A stretch of 16,770 nucleotides of DNA from JBPYFK01 sp051984675 (GCA_051984675.1 JBPYFK010000133.1:1-16770); one strand, 5' to 3'; counted from the first letter of the stretch, positions 7,185-14,418 are shown. The notes: generated by a model not told the origin, from the letters alone. Numbers and translations are program-made.

Positions 7185-8372
7185 GTGAGCTTCGCAGGCT
7201 ATGACCTGATCGTTGTTGGTTCCGGTTTCTTCGGACTGACGATCGCAGAGCGCGCCGCCACCCAGTTGGACAAACGGGTGCTGGTGCTGGAACGACGTGA
7301 CCACATCGGTGGCAACGCCTATTCCGAGGCGGACCCCGAAACGGGAATCGAAGTGCACCGCTATGGCGCACACCTGTTCCATACGTCCAACAAGCGTGTG
7401 TGGGACTACGTCAACCAGTTCACCGATTTCACGGACTACCAGCACCGGGTGTTCACGATCTATCAGGGCCGTGTTTACCCGATGCCGGTGAACCTGGCGA
7501 CGATCTGCGAGTACTTCGGCCGCTACATGACGCCCGACCAGGCCAAAGCGCTGATCGCCGAGCAGGCCGGGGAGATCGATTCGAAGGATGCTCAGAACTT
7601 CGAGGAGAAAGCGATCTCGCTGATCGGTCGGCCGCTGTATGAAGCGTTCTTCCGCGGATATACCGCCAAGCAGTGGGAAACCGATCCGAAGGAACTGCCG
7701 GGCGCGAACCTCACTCGACTCCCGGTTCGCTACAACTTCAACAACCGTTACTTCAGCGACACCTACGAGGGCCTTCCGGTTGACGGTTACACGGCCTGGC
7801 TGAAGAAGATGGCCGAGCACCCGAACATCGAAGTGCGGTTGAACACCGACTTCTTCGACGTGCGCGGTGAGTTGCCGGAGGCCCCCGTCGTCTACACCGG
7901 CCCGCTGGACGGCTACTTCGGCTACACCGAGGGCGAGCTGGGCTGGCGCACCCTGGACTTCGAGTCCGAGGTCGTCGCCACCGGCGATTTCCAGGGCACC
8001 CCGGTCATGAACTACGCCGACGAGGACGTGCCGTTCACCCGGATTCACGAGTTCCGGCACTTCCACCCGGAGCGGGACTACTACCCGAAGGACAAGACGG
8101 TGGTGGTGCGGGAGTACTCGCGGTTCGCTGAAAGCGGTGACGAGCCGTACTACCCGATCAACACGCCCGAGGACCGCGCCAAGCTGGAGAAGTACCGTGA
8201 ACTGGCCAAGCGCGAGGCCAAGGAGCGCAAGGTGCTCTTCGGTGGTCGACTGGGCACCTACAAGTACCTGGACATGCACATGGCGATCGGGTCCGCACTG
8301 AGCATGTTCGACAACAAGATCGCACCGTTTTTCACTGAGGGCCGTTCGCTGGATGGCTCGCTGGAGGACTGA
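7185..8372 (+). CDS. glf: UDP-galactopyranose mutase
   Basis: A 395-residue flavoenzyme that converts UDP-galactopyranose to UDP-galactofuranose, the donor for galactan synthesis, in the cytosol. The N-terminus has the FAD-binding strand and loop YDLIVVGSGFFG (GxGxxG at residues 12-17). It is followed by RRDHIGGNAYSE, the HRYGAHLFHTSNKRVWDYV block, FRGYTAKQWETDP, RYNFNNRYFSDTYEGLP and the C-terminal GRLGTYKYLDMHMAIGSAL. Length matches the mycobacterial enzyme (about 399). The start is GTG 7185, directly before the FAD motif; the open frame continues 40 codons upstream, but with no family likeness. It is the first gene of an operon with glfT2, whose GTG begins 6 nt after the glf stop. The same order occurs in M. 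tuberculosis (Rv3809c-Rv3808c). Confidence 0.98.
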   Translation: MSFAGYDLIVVGSGFFGLTIAERAATQLDKRVLVLERRDHIGGNAYSEADPETGIEVHRYGAHLFHTSNKRVWDYVNQFTDFTDYQHRVFTIYQGRVYPMPVNLATICEYFGRYMTPDQAKALIAEQAGEIDSKDAQNFEEKAISLIGRPLYEAFFRGYTAKQWETDPKELPGANLTRLPVRYNFNNRYFSDTYEGLPVDGYTAWLKKMAEHPNIEVRLNTDFFDVRGELPEAPVVYTGPLDGYFGYTEGELGWRTLDFESEVVATGDFQGTPVMNYADEDVPFTRIHEFRHFHPERDYYPKDKTVVVREYSRFAESGDEPYYPINTPEDRAKLEKYRELAKREAKERKVLFGGRLGTYKYLDMHMAIGSALSMFDNKIAPFFTEGRSLDGSLED

Positions 8373-8378
8373 CCGACC

Positions 8379-10430
8379 GTGACCGACCGGACTTCCGAAG
8401 AGTCGCTCGCTGCCGCGCCGAACTCAGCATCCTCGGACGCGGCGGACCTGGCCGCCGAGGCGGTTGAACCTCAGGCCCCGGAGACCGGCCCCGCGGACAA
8501 CAGCGCGGGCGAGAGCAAGCTCAGCGATGTCGCCTCGGTGCGCGAGGGGCACTCCGCCGTGGCGCCCGAGCAGGTGCTGCAGCGGGTGATCCTGCCCCGC
8601 GACGAGGACCCGCTGGACGTGCGCCCGCTCTACGTCGACGAGCCGGGTGGCCTGACCGGCCGAGCGACCGTGGTGTCCCGCCGGTCGATCAAGATCCCCT
8701 CCCACACGAAGATCTCGTTCGCGTCGTACTTCAACGCCTTCCCGGCCAGCTACTGGAAGCGCTGGACGAAGGTCGACGAGGTGGTGCTGCGGCTGAAGGT
8801 TCGCGGTGCCGGCCGGATCGACGTCTACCGCTCCAAGCCCAACGGCGACACCGTGCACCTGCAGGGCACGCCGGTGTCCAGCCAGCGCAAGTGGAGCGGC
8901 CGTGAGTTCCGGGTGTCGCTGACCCCGTTCGAGGACGGCGGCTGGATCTGGTTCGACGTGCTGACCAACGACTCGTCGTTGGAGATCGACGAGGCCGCGT
9001 GGACCACCGACATCCCGCTGCCGCGCCAGACGGTGGTCGTCGGCACCACCACGATCCGGCCGGTGGACTGCGTGGTCGCGCTGCAGGCGCTGGGTGAGGA
9101 CCCGCAGGTGCTCGACGTCGTCGAGAAGGTCGTCGTCGCCGACCAGGGGCCGCAGAAGATCCGGGACACCGAGGGTTTCGCCGAGGCGGAACGCCGCCTC
9201 GGGGACAAGCTGCAGGTCATCGAGCAGGAGAACCTCGGCGGCTCGGGCGGGTTCACCCGCGTGATGTACGAGGGGGTGCACAACTCGGACGCCGCCCAGG
9301 TGCTGCTGCTTGACGACGACATCGCGCTGGAACCGGACGGGGTGCTGCGGGTCAATGCCTTCGCCCGCGCCTCCAGCCAGCCGGTGATCGTCGGCGGCCA
9401 GATGCTCAACCTCCAGGCCCGGTCCCGCCTGCACACGATGGGTGAGGTCGTGGACATGGGCGCGGCGATGTGGCGGGCCGCGCCGGGCGCGGTCACCGAC
9501 TACGACTTCGCCAAGTACCCGCTGCGCAAGAGCAAGAAGATGCACCGGCGCATCCACGCGACCTACAACGGCTGGTGGATGTGCCTGTTCCCGCGCGAGG
9601 TCGTGGAGAGCACGGGCCTGCCGCTGCCGCTGTTCATCAAGTGGGACGACGCCGAGTACTCGCTGCGTGCCGGCGAGCACGGCTACGCCACTGTCACCCT
9701 GCCGGGTGCCGCGGTGTGGCACATGCCGTGGACGGACAAGAACGACGCCACCGACTGGACGGCGTACTTCCACGTCCGCAACCGGCTGATCCTGGCTGCG
9801 CTGCACAGCCCCGACTCGGTGCGCGTCAACATCGTCAAGCAGGGCCTGAAGCTGACGCTGCGGCACCTGCTGTCGATGGAGTACTCGACGGTCGCGGTGC
9901 AGCAGAAGGCGCTGGAGGACTTCCTCGACGGCCCGGACGGGCTGTTCGACACCCTGCGCACGGCCCTACCCGATGTCCGTGAACTGCGTAAACACTACGA
10001 GGACGCGCAGACGCTGCCGTCTGCCCGGGAGTTCCCGCCGCCGTCGGCGGACCCGGTGATGGCCGAAGGTCTGCTCAAGCCGCCGGTGAACCCGGCGGTG
10101 ATCGCGGCGCGGGCGTCCAAGGCGCTGCTGCACAACCTCAAGGAACCGTCGGCGGAGGCCGCCGAGCGCCCGCAGCTGAACATCCCGGCGGCGAGCGCGC
10201 GGTGGTTCCTGCTGGGTTCGCTGGACAGCGCGACCGTGTCGAACGCGGACGGCAGTGGCGTGGCGTTCCGCCGCCGCCACCCGGAGGAGTTCCGCCGGCT
10301 GGGCATGCGCGCGCTGCAGAACTACCGGCGCCTGGCCCAGGAGTGGTCCCGGCTGCGGGAGGCGTACCGTGCGGCACTACCGGAGTTGACCAGCGCCGAG
10401 GCGTGGAAGCAGGTCTTCGACGCCAAGTAA
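8379..10430 (+). CDS. glfT2: Galactofuranosyltransferase GlfT2 (galactan polymerase)
   Basis: A 683-residue, membrane-associated GT-A glycosyltransferase that polymerises galactan by adding alternating beta-1,5 and beta-1,6 Galf from UDP-Galf to the decaprenyl-linked acceptor. After the RVILPRDEDPLDVRPLY start of the family come the N-terminal beta-sandwich (FASYFNAFPASYWKRW, PFEDGGWIWFDV), the NLGGSGGFTRVMYE loop, the metal-binding DDD at 312-314, NGWWMCLFP, the catalytic-region WDDAE at 422-426, and HMPW with H448. Compared with M. tuberculosis GlfT2 (637 aa) it has about 58 extra residues before RVILPR, rich in Ala, Glu, Ser and Asp. GTG 8379 follows a GGAGG located in the end of glf. One oddity is that the usual PTFNRPADC segment reads TTTIRPVDC here. 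Confidence 0.97.
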   Translation: MTDRTSEESLAAAPNSASSDAADLAAEAVEPQAPETGPADNSAGESKLSDVASVREGHSAVAPEQVLQRVILPRDEDPLDVRPLYVDEPGGLTGRATVVSRRSIKIPSHTKISFASYFNAFPASYWKRWTKVDEVVLRLKVRGAGRIDVYRSKPNGDTVHLQGTPVSSQRKWSGREFRVSLTPFEDGGWIWFDVLTNDSSLEIDEAAWTTDIPLPRQTVVVGTTTIRPVDCVVALQALGEDPQVLDVVEKVVVADQGPQKIRDTEGFAEAERRLGDKLQVIEQENLGGSGGFTRVMYEGVHNSDAAQVLLLDDDIALEPDGVLRVNAFARASSQPVIVGGQMLNLQARSRLHTMGEVVDMGAAMWRAAPGAVTDYDFAKYPLRKSKKMHRRIHATYNGWWMCLFPREVVESTGLPLPLFIKWDDAEYSLRAGEHGYATVTLPGAAVWHMPWTDKNDATDWTAYFHVRNRLILAALHSPDSVRVNIVKQGLKLTLRHLLSMEYSTVAVQQKALEDFLDGPDGLFDTLRTALPDVRELRKHYEDAQTLPSAREFPPPSADPVMAEGLLKPPVNPAVIAARASKALLHNLKEPSAEAAERPQLNIPAASARWFLLGSLDSATVSNADGSGVAFRRRHPEEFRRLGMRALQNYRRLAQEWSRLREAYRAALPELTSAEAWKQVFDAK

Positions 10431-10471
10431 TGGACTAACCCCCGAAACGTCCACGAGACCCCGGAGACGAT

Positions 10472-11068
10472 GTGGCTGAGCTGACCACGGCGAGATCCGA
10501 GCAGGCAGCGGAGCTGCCGGAGGAATCGCCGCTCGAAGCGAGCGAGGAGCAGGGAGCGGTCACCCCCGAGACCGTCGCGCTCCGCAAGGTGCAGGAAGTT
10601 CTGGCGAAACCGCAGGTCGTGCGCACGGCGCAGGCCATGTCGCTGTTCGGCGAGCACGCCATCGGCTGGCTGGCCCTCGGTGCCGTGGGTGCGTTGGCGG
10701 ACCGCAAGCGGCGCGGTGAATGGGTCGCCGCGGCGGCCGGTGTCGCCCTGGCGCACGGCGCCTCCATCGGCGTCAAGCGCGTGGTGCGCCGCCGCCGCCC
10801 GTCCGACCCGGGGGTGCAGGTGCTGGTGGGCACGCCGAGCCGGCTGAGCTTCCCGTCCTCGCACGCCACGTCGACGACGGCGGCTGCCGTGCTCTACGGC
10901 GGGCTGACCGGCAAGAAGCTGAGCCCCGCGCTGGTCCCGCCGATGATGCTGAGCCGCTTGGTGCTGGGCGTGCACTATCCGAGCGACGTCGTCGCCGGAT
11001 CGGCCCTGGGAGGCGCAGTGGCCTGGGGCGTGAAGAGCTGGATCAGACGTCGGAGGAACCGTGGCTGA
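10472..11068 (+). CDS. PAP2-family membrane phosphatase (Rv3807c type)
   Basis: A 198-residue PAP2 superfamily phosphatase. The three signature motifs are present: K102-x6-R109-P110 (KRVVRRRRP), PSSH ending at H131, and SR-x5-H-x3-D (S161, R162, H168, D172). Hydrophobic segments lie between them. The M. tuberculosis homologue Rv3807c has been proposed to dephosphorylate decaprenyl-phospho-5-phosphoribose made by UbiA, on the route to the arabinose donor DPA; other enzymes may share this step. GTG 10472 follows GGAG (10463-10466). The gene is 41 nt after glfT2 and its end overlaps the ubiA start by 8 nt, so the two are translationally coupled. About 35 N-terminal residues form an acidic, low-complexity extension (EQAAELPEESPLEASEEQGA) absent from the shorter mycobacterial protein. 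Confidence 0.92.
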   Translation: MAELTTARSEQAAELPEESPLEASEEQGAVTPETVALRKVQEVLAKPQVVRTAQAMSLFGEHAIGWLALGAVGALADRKRRGEWVAAAAGVALAHGASIGVKRVVRRRRPSDPGVQVLVGTPSRLSFPSSHATSTTAAAVLYGGLTGKKLSPALVPPMMLSRLVLGVHYPSDVVAGSALGGAVAWGVKSWIRRRRNRG

Positions 11069-12188
11069 CAACAACGAGACCGGCTCGGCCGTAAGCGAGG
11101 ACACGCGGATCGTGGAGGCCGACGCGGAACCGGTCCCGCCCACCGGTGGTGCGGACCTGAACCACACGAACGGAACCAGCTCGGACACGGCCGGCACCAT
11201 CGGCTCCGAGCCCGGGGCATCGGCGATCGAGGACGGCACCACCGCCGACCTGGACGAGAAGGACAAGGCGTCCGACGCCTACCACGCGAGGGTCGTCGCC
11301 AAGGCCGGCACGCTCAACGGGTTGCTCAGCGGCCTGGTCAAGGAGCTGCGGCCGAAGCAGTGGGTCAAGAACGTGCTGGTGCTCGCCGCGCCGTTCTTCG
11401 CGGGCGGGCTGACCCACGCGTCGATCCTGCTGTATGCCGCGCTCGCGTTCGCGGTGTTCTCGATGGCCGCGTCGGGCGTGTACTTCGTCAACGACGCCAT
11501 CGACGTCGAAGCCGACCGCGCCCACCCGACCAAGCGCAACCGTCCGATCGCGGCTGGCCTGATCCCGCTGCCGATCGCCTACGCGGTGGCGGTGGTGCTG
11601 CTCGGCGGGTCGCTGGCGATCTCGGCTGCGGTGAACATGACCTTCTTCGGGGTCATCGCGGTCTACGTCGGTGTCCAGCTGGGGTACTGCTTCGGCCTGA
11701 AGCACCAGCCGGTGATCGACCTGTGCATCGTCGCGTCCGGCTTCCTGCTGCGTGCCCTGGCCGGTGGCGCGGCTGCCGGGCTGTACATCTCGCCGTGGTT
11801 CGCGCTGGTCACGGGCTTCGGCTCGATGTTCATGGTGGCCGGCAAGCGCTACGCCGAGGTGAAACTGGCGACCGAGACGGGCGCGAAGATCCGCAAGTCG
11901 CTGAAGGCGTACTCGCCGTCCTACCTGCGGTTCGTGTGGGCGATCTCGGCGGCGATCTCGATCATGTCCTACAGCCTGTGGGCGTACCAGATCCGGGAGA
12001 ACGTCCAGTCGCGTTGGGGCATCATCTCCATCGTCCCGTTCTTCGTCGCGATCCTGCGCTACGCGGTGGACGTCGACCGGGGAACGGCGGGCGAACCGGA
12101 AGAGGTCGTCCTCAAGGACAAGGCCCTGGCGGTCGTCGGGCTGGTCCTGGCCGGCTGCCTGGCGATGGCCTTCTACCACCCGTTCTGA
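11061..12188 (+). CDS. ubiA: UbiA-family decaprenyl-phosphate phosphoribosyltransferase (DPPR synthase)
   Basis: A 375-residue polytopic prenyltransferase that transfers 5-phosphoribose from PRPP to decaprenyl phosphate, the first step to decaprenylphosphoryl-arabinose. The family hallmark LRPKQWVKNVLVLAAPFF begins near residue 97, then NDAIDVEADRAHPTKRNRPIAAG with N144, D145, D148 and D152 as the PRPP/Mg-binding aspartate motif. GYCFGLKHQPVIDLC, FMVAGKRYAEVKLATETGA and ILRYAVDVDRGTAGEPE follow, all closely matching M. tuberculosis Rv3806c. GTG 11061 is used because GGAGG (11052-11056) precedes it. The first 75 residues or so are hydrophilic, acidic, and absent from the 302-residue mycobacterial enzyme. 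It is the last gene of the operon; aftB, which follows in mycobacteria, is not here. Confidence 0.96.
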   Translation: MADNNETGSAVSEDTRIVEADAEPVPPTGGADLNHTNGTSSDTAGTIGSEPGASAIEDGTTADLDEKDKASDAYHARVVAKAGTLNGLLSGLVKELRPKQWVKNVLVLAAPFFAGGLTHASILLYAALAFAVFSMAASGVYFVNDAIDVEADRAHPTKRNRPIAAGLIPLPIAYAVAVVLLGGSLAISAAVNMTFFGVIAVYVGVQLGYCFGLKHQPVIDLCIVASGFLLRALAGGAAAGLYISPWFALVTGFGSMFMVAGKRYAEVKLATETGAKIRKSLKAYSPSYLRFVWAISAAISIMSYSLWAYQIRENVQSRWGIISIVPFFVAILRYAVDVDRGTAGEPEEVVLKDKALAVVGLVLAGCLAMAFYHPF

Positions 12189-12207
12189 GAGCTGGCAAAG
12201 GTCTGGA

Positions 12208-12247
12208 AGGGCGCCTGATCGACGCGAAAGCGGAGATCAGGCGCCCT
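12208..12247. terminator. Strong hairpin at the end of the glf-ubiA operon
   Basis: AGGGCGCCTGATC (12208-12220) and GATCAGGCGCCCT (12235-12247) form a perfect 13-bp stem. The 14-nt loop contains a second small stem (CGC-GAAA-GCG). It lies 19 nt after the ubiA stop and 17 nt before the convergent DUF397 stop, so it can serve both directions. No U-tract follows on either side. Confidence 0.85.
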
Positions 12248-12264
12248 GTGTATTGGGTGCTGGC

Positions 12265-12459
12265 TTAGCGTTCGTACCGGTTGTCTTTGACGGCGGCGAT
12301 GAAGTCGGCCCAGCGCGCGGGCGAGACGCATAACAGCCCGCCGTCTCGCTCCTTCGTGTCCCGGACGCCTACAGCGTCACCCCCGAGTCCGACCTCAACG
12401 CACTCCCCGCTCGTCCCGCTGTAGCTCGACTTTTGCCAGTTGGCGAACCCCGTGCTCAT
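12265..12459 (-). CDS. DUF397 domain protein
   Basis: A 64-residue small protein that is one whole DUF397 domain: NWQKSSYSGTSGECVEVGLGG, then VGVRDTKERDGGLLCVSPARWADFIAAVK. These are common in Streptomyces and Pseudonocardiaceae, where they sit beside XRE/DUF5753 regulators. In characterised cases the pair acts in developmental or antibiotic regulation, with the small protein thought to modulate the regulator. Its ATG overlaps the stop codon of the upstream XRE gene (ATGA, 12456-12459), so translation is coupled and a matched stoichiometry is likely. Family call is secure; the role in this organism is inferred. Confidence 0.93.
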   Translation of the reverse strand: MSTGFANWQKSSYSGTSGECVEVGLGGDAVGVRDTKERDGGLLCVSPARWADFIAAVKDNRYER

Positions 12460-13295
12460 GATTCCTCCAGTTCAGCGGCGTAAGCGCTGATCAGTTCAGC
12501 TGACTCGCTCGCGTTCAGAGCTTGCGCACGGAGCTTATCCGTGAGGTCGCAGAAATCAGCTGTGTCTTTGCGTTCGTCGAGGAACTGGCCGGACCGTCGG
12601 TGCTCCAGGTAGACAATAGGGCTGGCTTTAGCGAACTCGTAGAGCACATGCGAACCATCCAGGCCGATGTGCGCACCCAAGCTGAACGGAATCACCTGGA
12701 CCGTGGCGTTTTCAGCGGTGCTTGTCTTGAGAACCTTGTTGAGCTGCTCCAACATGGTCGTCCGGCCGCCGATGGGCCTGCAGAGAACGCCTTCGTCAAG
12801 GAGGACGGAGAGTTCCACTGGCTTGTCCCGTGTGAGGATCTCCTGCCGTCCTAGCCGGATCGTGGTCAGAGCCCCGACCTCTTGTTCAGGGATGCCGCCC
12901 GCTCTCAGCAGCGCCTGCGCGTAGTCCCTGGTCTGGAGAATCCCTGGGATTCGGTTCAAGGCGACCATACTGATCCGAGTGGCCTCGTTCTCGAACTCGA
13001 TCAAGGCAGAAAGCTGACGAGGGATGCCAGGGTGACCGACCTCGGTCCAGTTCGGCTGGTTGGCATCCTCCGCCATCTCCAGCAACTCGGCGCGACGTGC
13101 ACGGTCGACTCCGTAGATAGCGAGGAGCGCGCCGATCTCGTCGGCCGCGGGAACCTTTTCACCGCGCTCGATACGGCTGACAGTCGAGCGCGAGAAGTCG
13201 AGTTGGTTTTCCAGCGCGCGAACGCTCAACTTGGCCTTCTGCCGGAGTTCTCGCAGCTCAGCGCCAAGGCTTCGCGCCTTCGCCGTGTTCGCCAT
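12456..13295 (-). CDS. XRE-family HTH regulator with DUF5753 domain
   Basis: A 279-residue protein. The N-terminal HTH (about residues 10-65) reads LGAELRELRQKAKLSVRALENQL then FSRSTVSRIERGEKVPAADE. A DUF5753 domain (about 90-270) follows, with FENEATRISMVALNRIPGILQTRDYAQALLRAGG, a segment with VLLDEGVLCRPIGG, and VIPFSLGAHIGLDGSHVLYEF. This is the WhiJ-like architecture usual for partners of DUF397 proteins. ATG 13295 lacks a clear Shine-Dalgarno but has TAGGGT 6 nt upstream, which suggests a leaderless mRNA. The gene is divergent from the zinc-finger-like gene, and the shared upstream region contains two TGTC-N5-GACA dyads that are good candidates for its operators. DNA target and ligand are unknown. 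Confidence 0.93.
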   Translation of the reverse strand: MANTAKARSLGAELRELRQKAKLSVRALENQLDFSRSTVSRIERGEKVPAADEIGALLAIYGVDRARRAELLEMAEDANQPNWTEVGHPGIPRQLSALIEFENEATRISMVALNRIPGILQTRDYAQALLRAGGIPEQEVGALTTIRLGRQEILTRDKPVELSVLLDEGVLCRPIGGRTTMLEQLNKVLKTSTAENATVQVIPFSLGAHIGLDGSHVLYEFAKASPIVYLEHRRSGQFLDERKDTADFCDLTDKLRAQALNASESAELISAYAAELEES

Positions 13296-13301
13296 GCGTT
13301 C

Positions 13302-13307
13302 ACCCTA
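13302..13307 (-). promoter_or_regulatory. Putative -10 element for a leaderless XRE/DUF5753 mRNA
   Basis: On the minus strand TAGGGT (TANNNT) ends 6 nt before the ATG at 13295. A TTGACT lies upstream (about 13332-13337), but at 24 nt it is too far for a normal spacer. The call is inferred from position only. Confidence 0.4.
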
Positions 13308-13343
13308 GACCCGGAAGCGATCACCTGATGGAGTCAACTTGAT

Positions 13344-13399
13344 TGTCTCTGTGACATAGGTCTGTCTTACTGGATCTTAGGCATGTTGTCACAGAGACA
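13344..13399. promoter_or_regulatory. Two TGTC-N5-GACA dyads forming a perfect 13-bp inverted repeat
   Basis: TGTCTCTGTGACA (13344-13356) and TGTCACAGAGACA (13387-13399) are exact reverse complements. Each copy is itself a TGTC-N5-GACA dyad. Their centres (13350 and 13393) are 43 bp apart, close to four turns of B-DNA. The pair sits between the divergent XRE/DUF5753 gene and the zinc-finger-like gene, flanking a possible -10 (TACTGG, 13368-13373) and touching the AGGAG Shine-Dalgarno (13399-13403). This layout suggests an operator pair for the XRE regulator. An RNA hairpin near the ribosome site is the alternative. Confidence 0.7.
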
Positions 13400-13411
13400 G
13401 GAGCTTGCTCC

Positions 13412-13630
13412 ATGACGTACGACGGGTTGATCGGGCTTTGGCGTCCGGTCGGCATCGGCCGGCACGCCTTCGGGATTCCTGAGCGGAAGGCGTCGCCGGG
13501 TGAGTTGGTGAAGACGTTCTGCGGCATCGAAGTCGAGGCGTGGCGGTTGCATCGCCAGCCGTCGAAGTACGAGTGGATTACCGAGCCCACGTGCATGGAT
13601 TGCTGGCACGTCCTCGCGAACCGGCAGTGA
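13412..13630 (+). CDS. Small zinc-finger-like protein
   Basis: A 72-residue protein with a clear AGGAG Shine-Dalgarno 8 nt before ATG 13412. It has H18 (GRHAFG), C37 (TFCGIEV), and C61-x2-C64 with H66 (PTCMDCWH), the ligand layout of the short zinc-finger-like proteins found next to XRE regulators in Pseudonocardiaceae. No further domain is present. It is divergent from the XRE/DUF5753 gene and is followed 58 nt later by the small membrane protein gene in the same direction, so these two may form a unit. Zinc binding is inferred from the cysteines. The molecular role is not known to me; it might bind nucleic acid or a protein partner. Confidence 0.8.
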   Translation: MTYDGLIGLWRPVGIGRHAFGIPERKASPGELVKTFCGIEVEAWRLHRQPSKYEWITEPTCMDCWHVLANRQ

Positions 13631-13688
13631 CACGGCCTACGCGTTCGCCGTAGTCGCTTGTTCGTCTCTTCTCTGAAAGGAAGCGTCG

Positions 13689-13967
13689 ATGTTGGCTGCC
13701 GTGTTGGCGGTGACGGCCACGATCGTCGTGGTCTTGCTCTGGCTGTTCTACATGACCGAGTTGCCGCGTGCGCAGCACGGGGATTCTGGTGAAGGTTCGC
13801 TGAACGTCTGGCATTTGATCGAGCGGGTGGAGAAGGAGCGCCGCCGATTGGACGAACCAACGGGTCGCCACGCCCTTCGCGACGAGTCTCATGTGGACAG
13901 TAGTCAACACGGTAGCCGACCCGACTTCTCGTCGCTACTGTCACCTGGCTTGTCTTGGCGGGCGTAG
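13689..13967 (+). CDS. Short single-pass membrane protein, unknown function
   Basis: A 92-residue protein starting at ATG 13689, which has AAGGA (13677-13681) upstream. Residues 2-22 form one hydrophobic segment (AAVLAVTATIVVVLLWLFYM), followed by a hydrophilic tail with a charged stretch (LIERVEKERRRLDE, about 43-56) that could form a short helix. I do not recognise the family. The positive cluster lies after the membrane segment, so the tail is probably cytoplasmic. The C-terminal 30 residues have weaker codon bias and may be drifting. Its context, directly after the zinc-finger-like gene and opposite the XRE/DUF397 pair, suggests a shared function or shared control. Confidence 0.65.
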   Translation: MLAAVLAVTATIVVVLLWLFYMTELPRAQHGDSGEGSLNVWHLIERVEKERRRLDEPTGRHALRDESHVDSSQHGSRPDFSSLLSPGLSWRA

Positions 13968-14070
13968 CGGTTCCAACAGAGTTCACTTCCGACTCAGACG
14001 ATCCATGTTGAGCTGGCTCGCTGCCAGATCTTCGTTCTTGCCTACCCAGCTGCCTTAGCAATACAACCGC

Positions 14071-14418
14071 ATGCCAGCGAAGCAGCTCGTGGAGAAGATG
14101 ACGGAGCATATCGCTGGCGAGCTCAGTCATGGGTTCCCGCCGCCGGCGCAGTTCAGCTACCCCGAACCGTACAAGTGGGTGCCCAACCCCTGTGCATCGA
14201 TCCCGCCGAAGGAGGCTCTGGAAGTCGAGATGGGGGCTCGGGACTCCGGTTACGTCATGGAGCAGACCGGGATATCCGAGGACTACGTCCAGAGTCAGGT
14301 TTATCGCAACGTCAAGTACCTCTTCCAGCACTGTGCTCGAGAGACTCCAGAAGCGCGCTCAAGATCAGTCACGCTGGCGCGGTCGTGGAGCGCGGGGTGG
14401 GGAGCAGAAAGCTCTTGA
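14071..14418 (+). CDS. Unrecognised ORF, possibly frameshifted
   Basis: A possible 115-residue protein from ATG 14071, or 106 residues from ATG 14098 (preceded by GGAG only 3 nt away). The middle (GELSHGFPPPAQFSYPEPYK and on to EDYVQSQVYRNVKYLFQH) has good codon bias and looks coding. After about base 14330 the bias in this frame drops, while the +1-shifted frame reads VLERLQKRAQDQSRWRGRG, a plausible continuation of the helix. This suggests a single-base insertion near 14330 and a broken gene. The preceding 100 bases (13968-14070) hold nothing I recognise. No family is assigned. Confidence 0.4.
   Translation: MPAKQLVEKMTEHIAGELSHGFPPPAQFSYPEPYKWVPNPCASIPPKEALEVEMGARDSGYVMEQTGISEDYVQSQVYRNVKYLFQHCARETPEARSRSVTLARSWSAGWGAESS

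Noticed and set aside
8424..9866. A long minus-strand open frame inside glfT2
   Set aside because: It is a mirror of the strongly biased glfT2 codons (Val/Arg/His/Gly-rich) and glfT2 is certain.
12208..12247. Inverted repeat as a mobile-element end or attachment site
   Set aside because: Its place between two convergent stop codons and its hairpin form fit a terminator; no target duplication or transposase is present.
13321..14331. A 336-codon minus-strand open frame across the zinc-finger-like and membrane genes
   Set aside because: It is Arg/Ser/Thr/Pro-rich without domains and lies opposite two genes with good ribosome sites; treated as antisense shadow.
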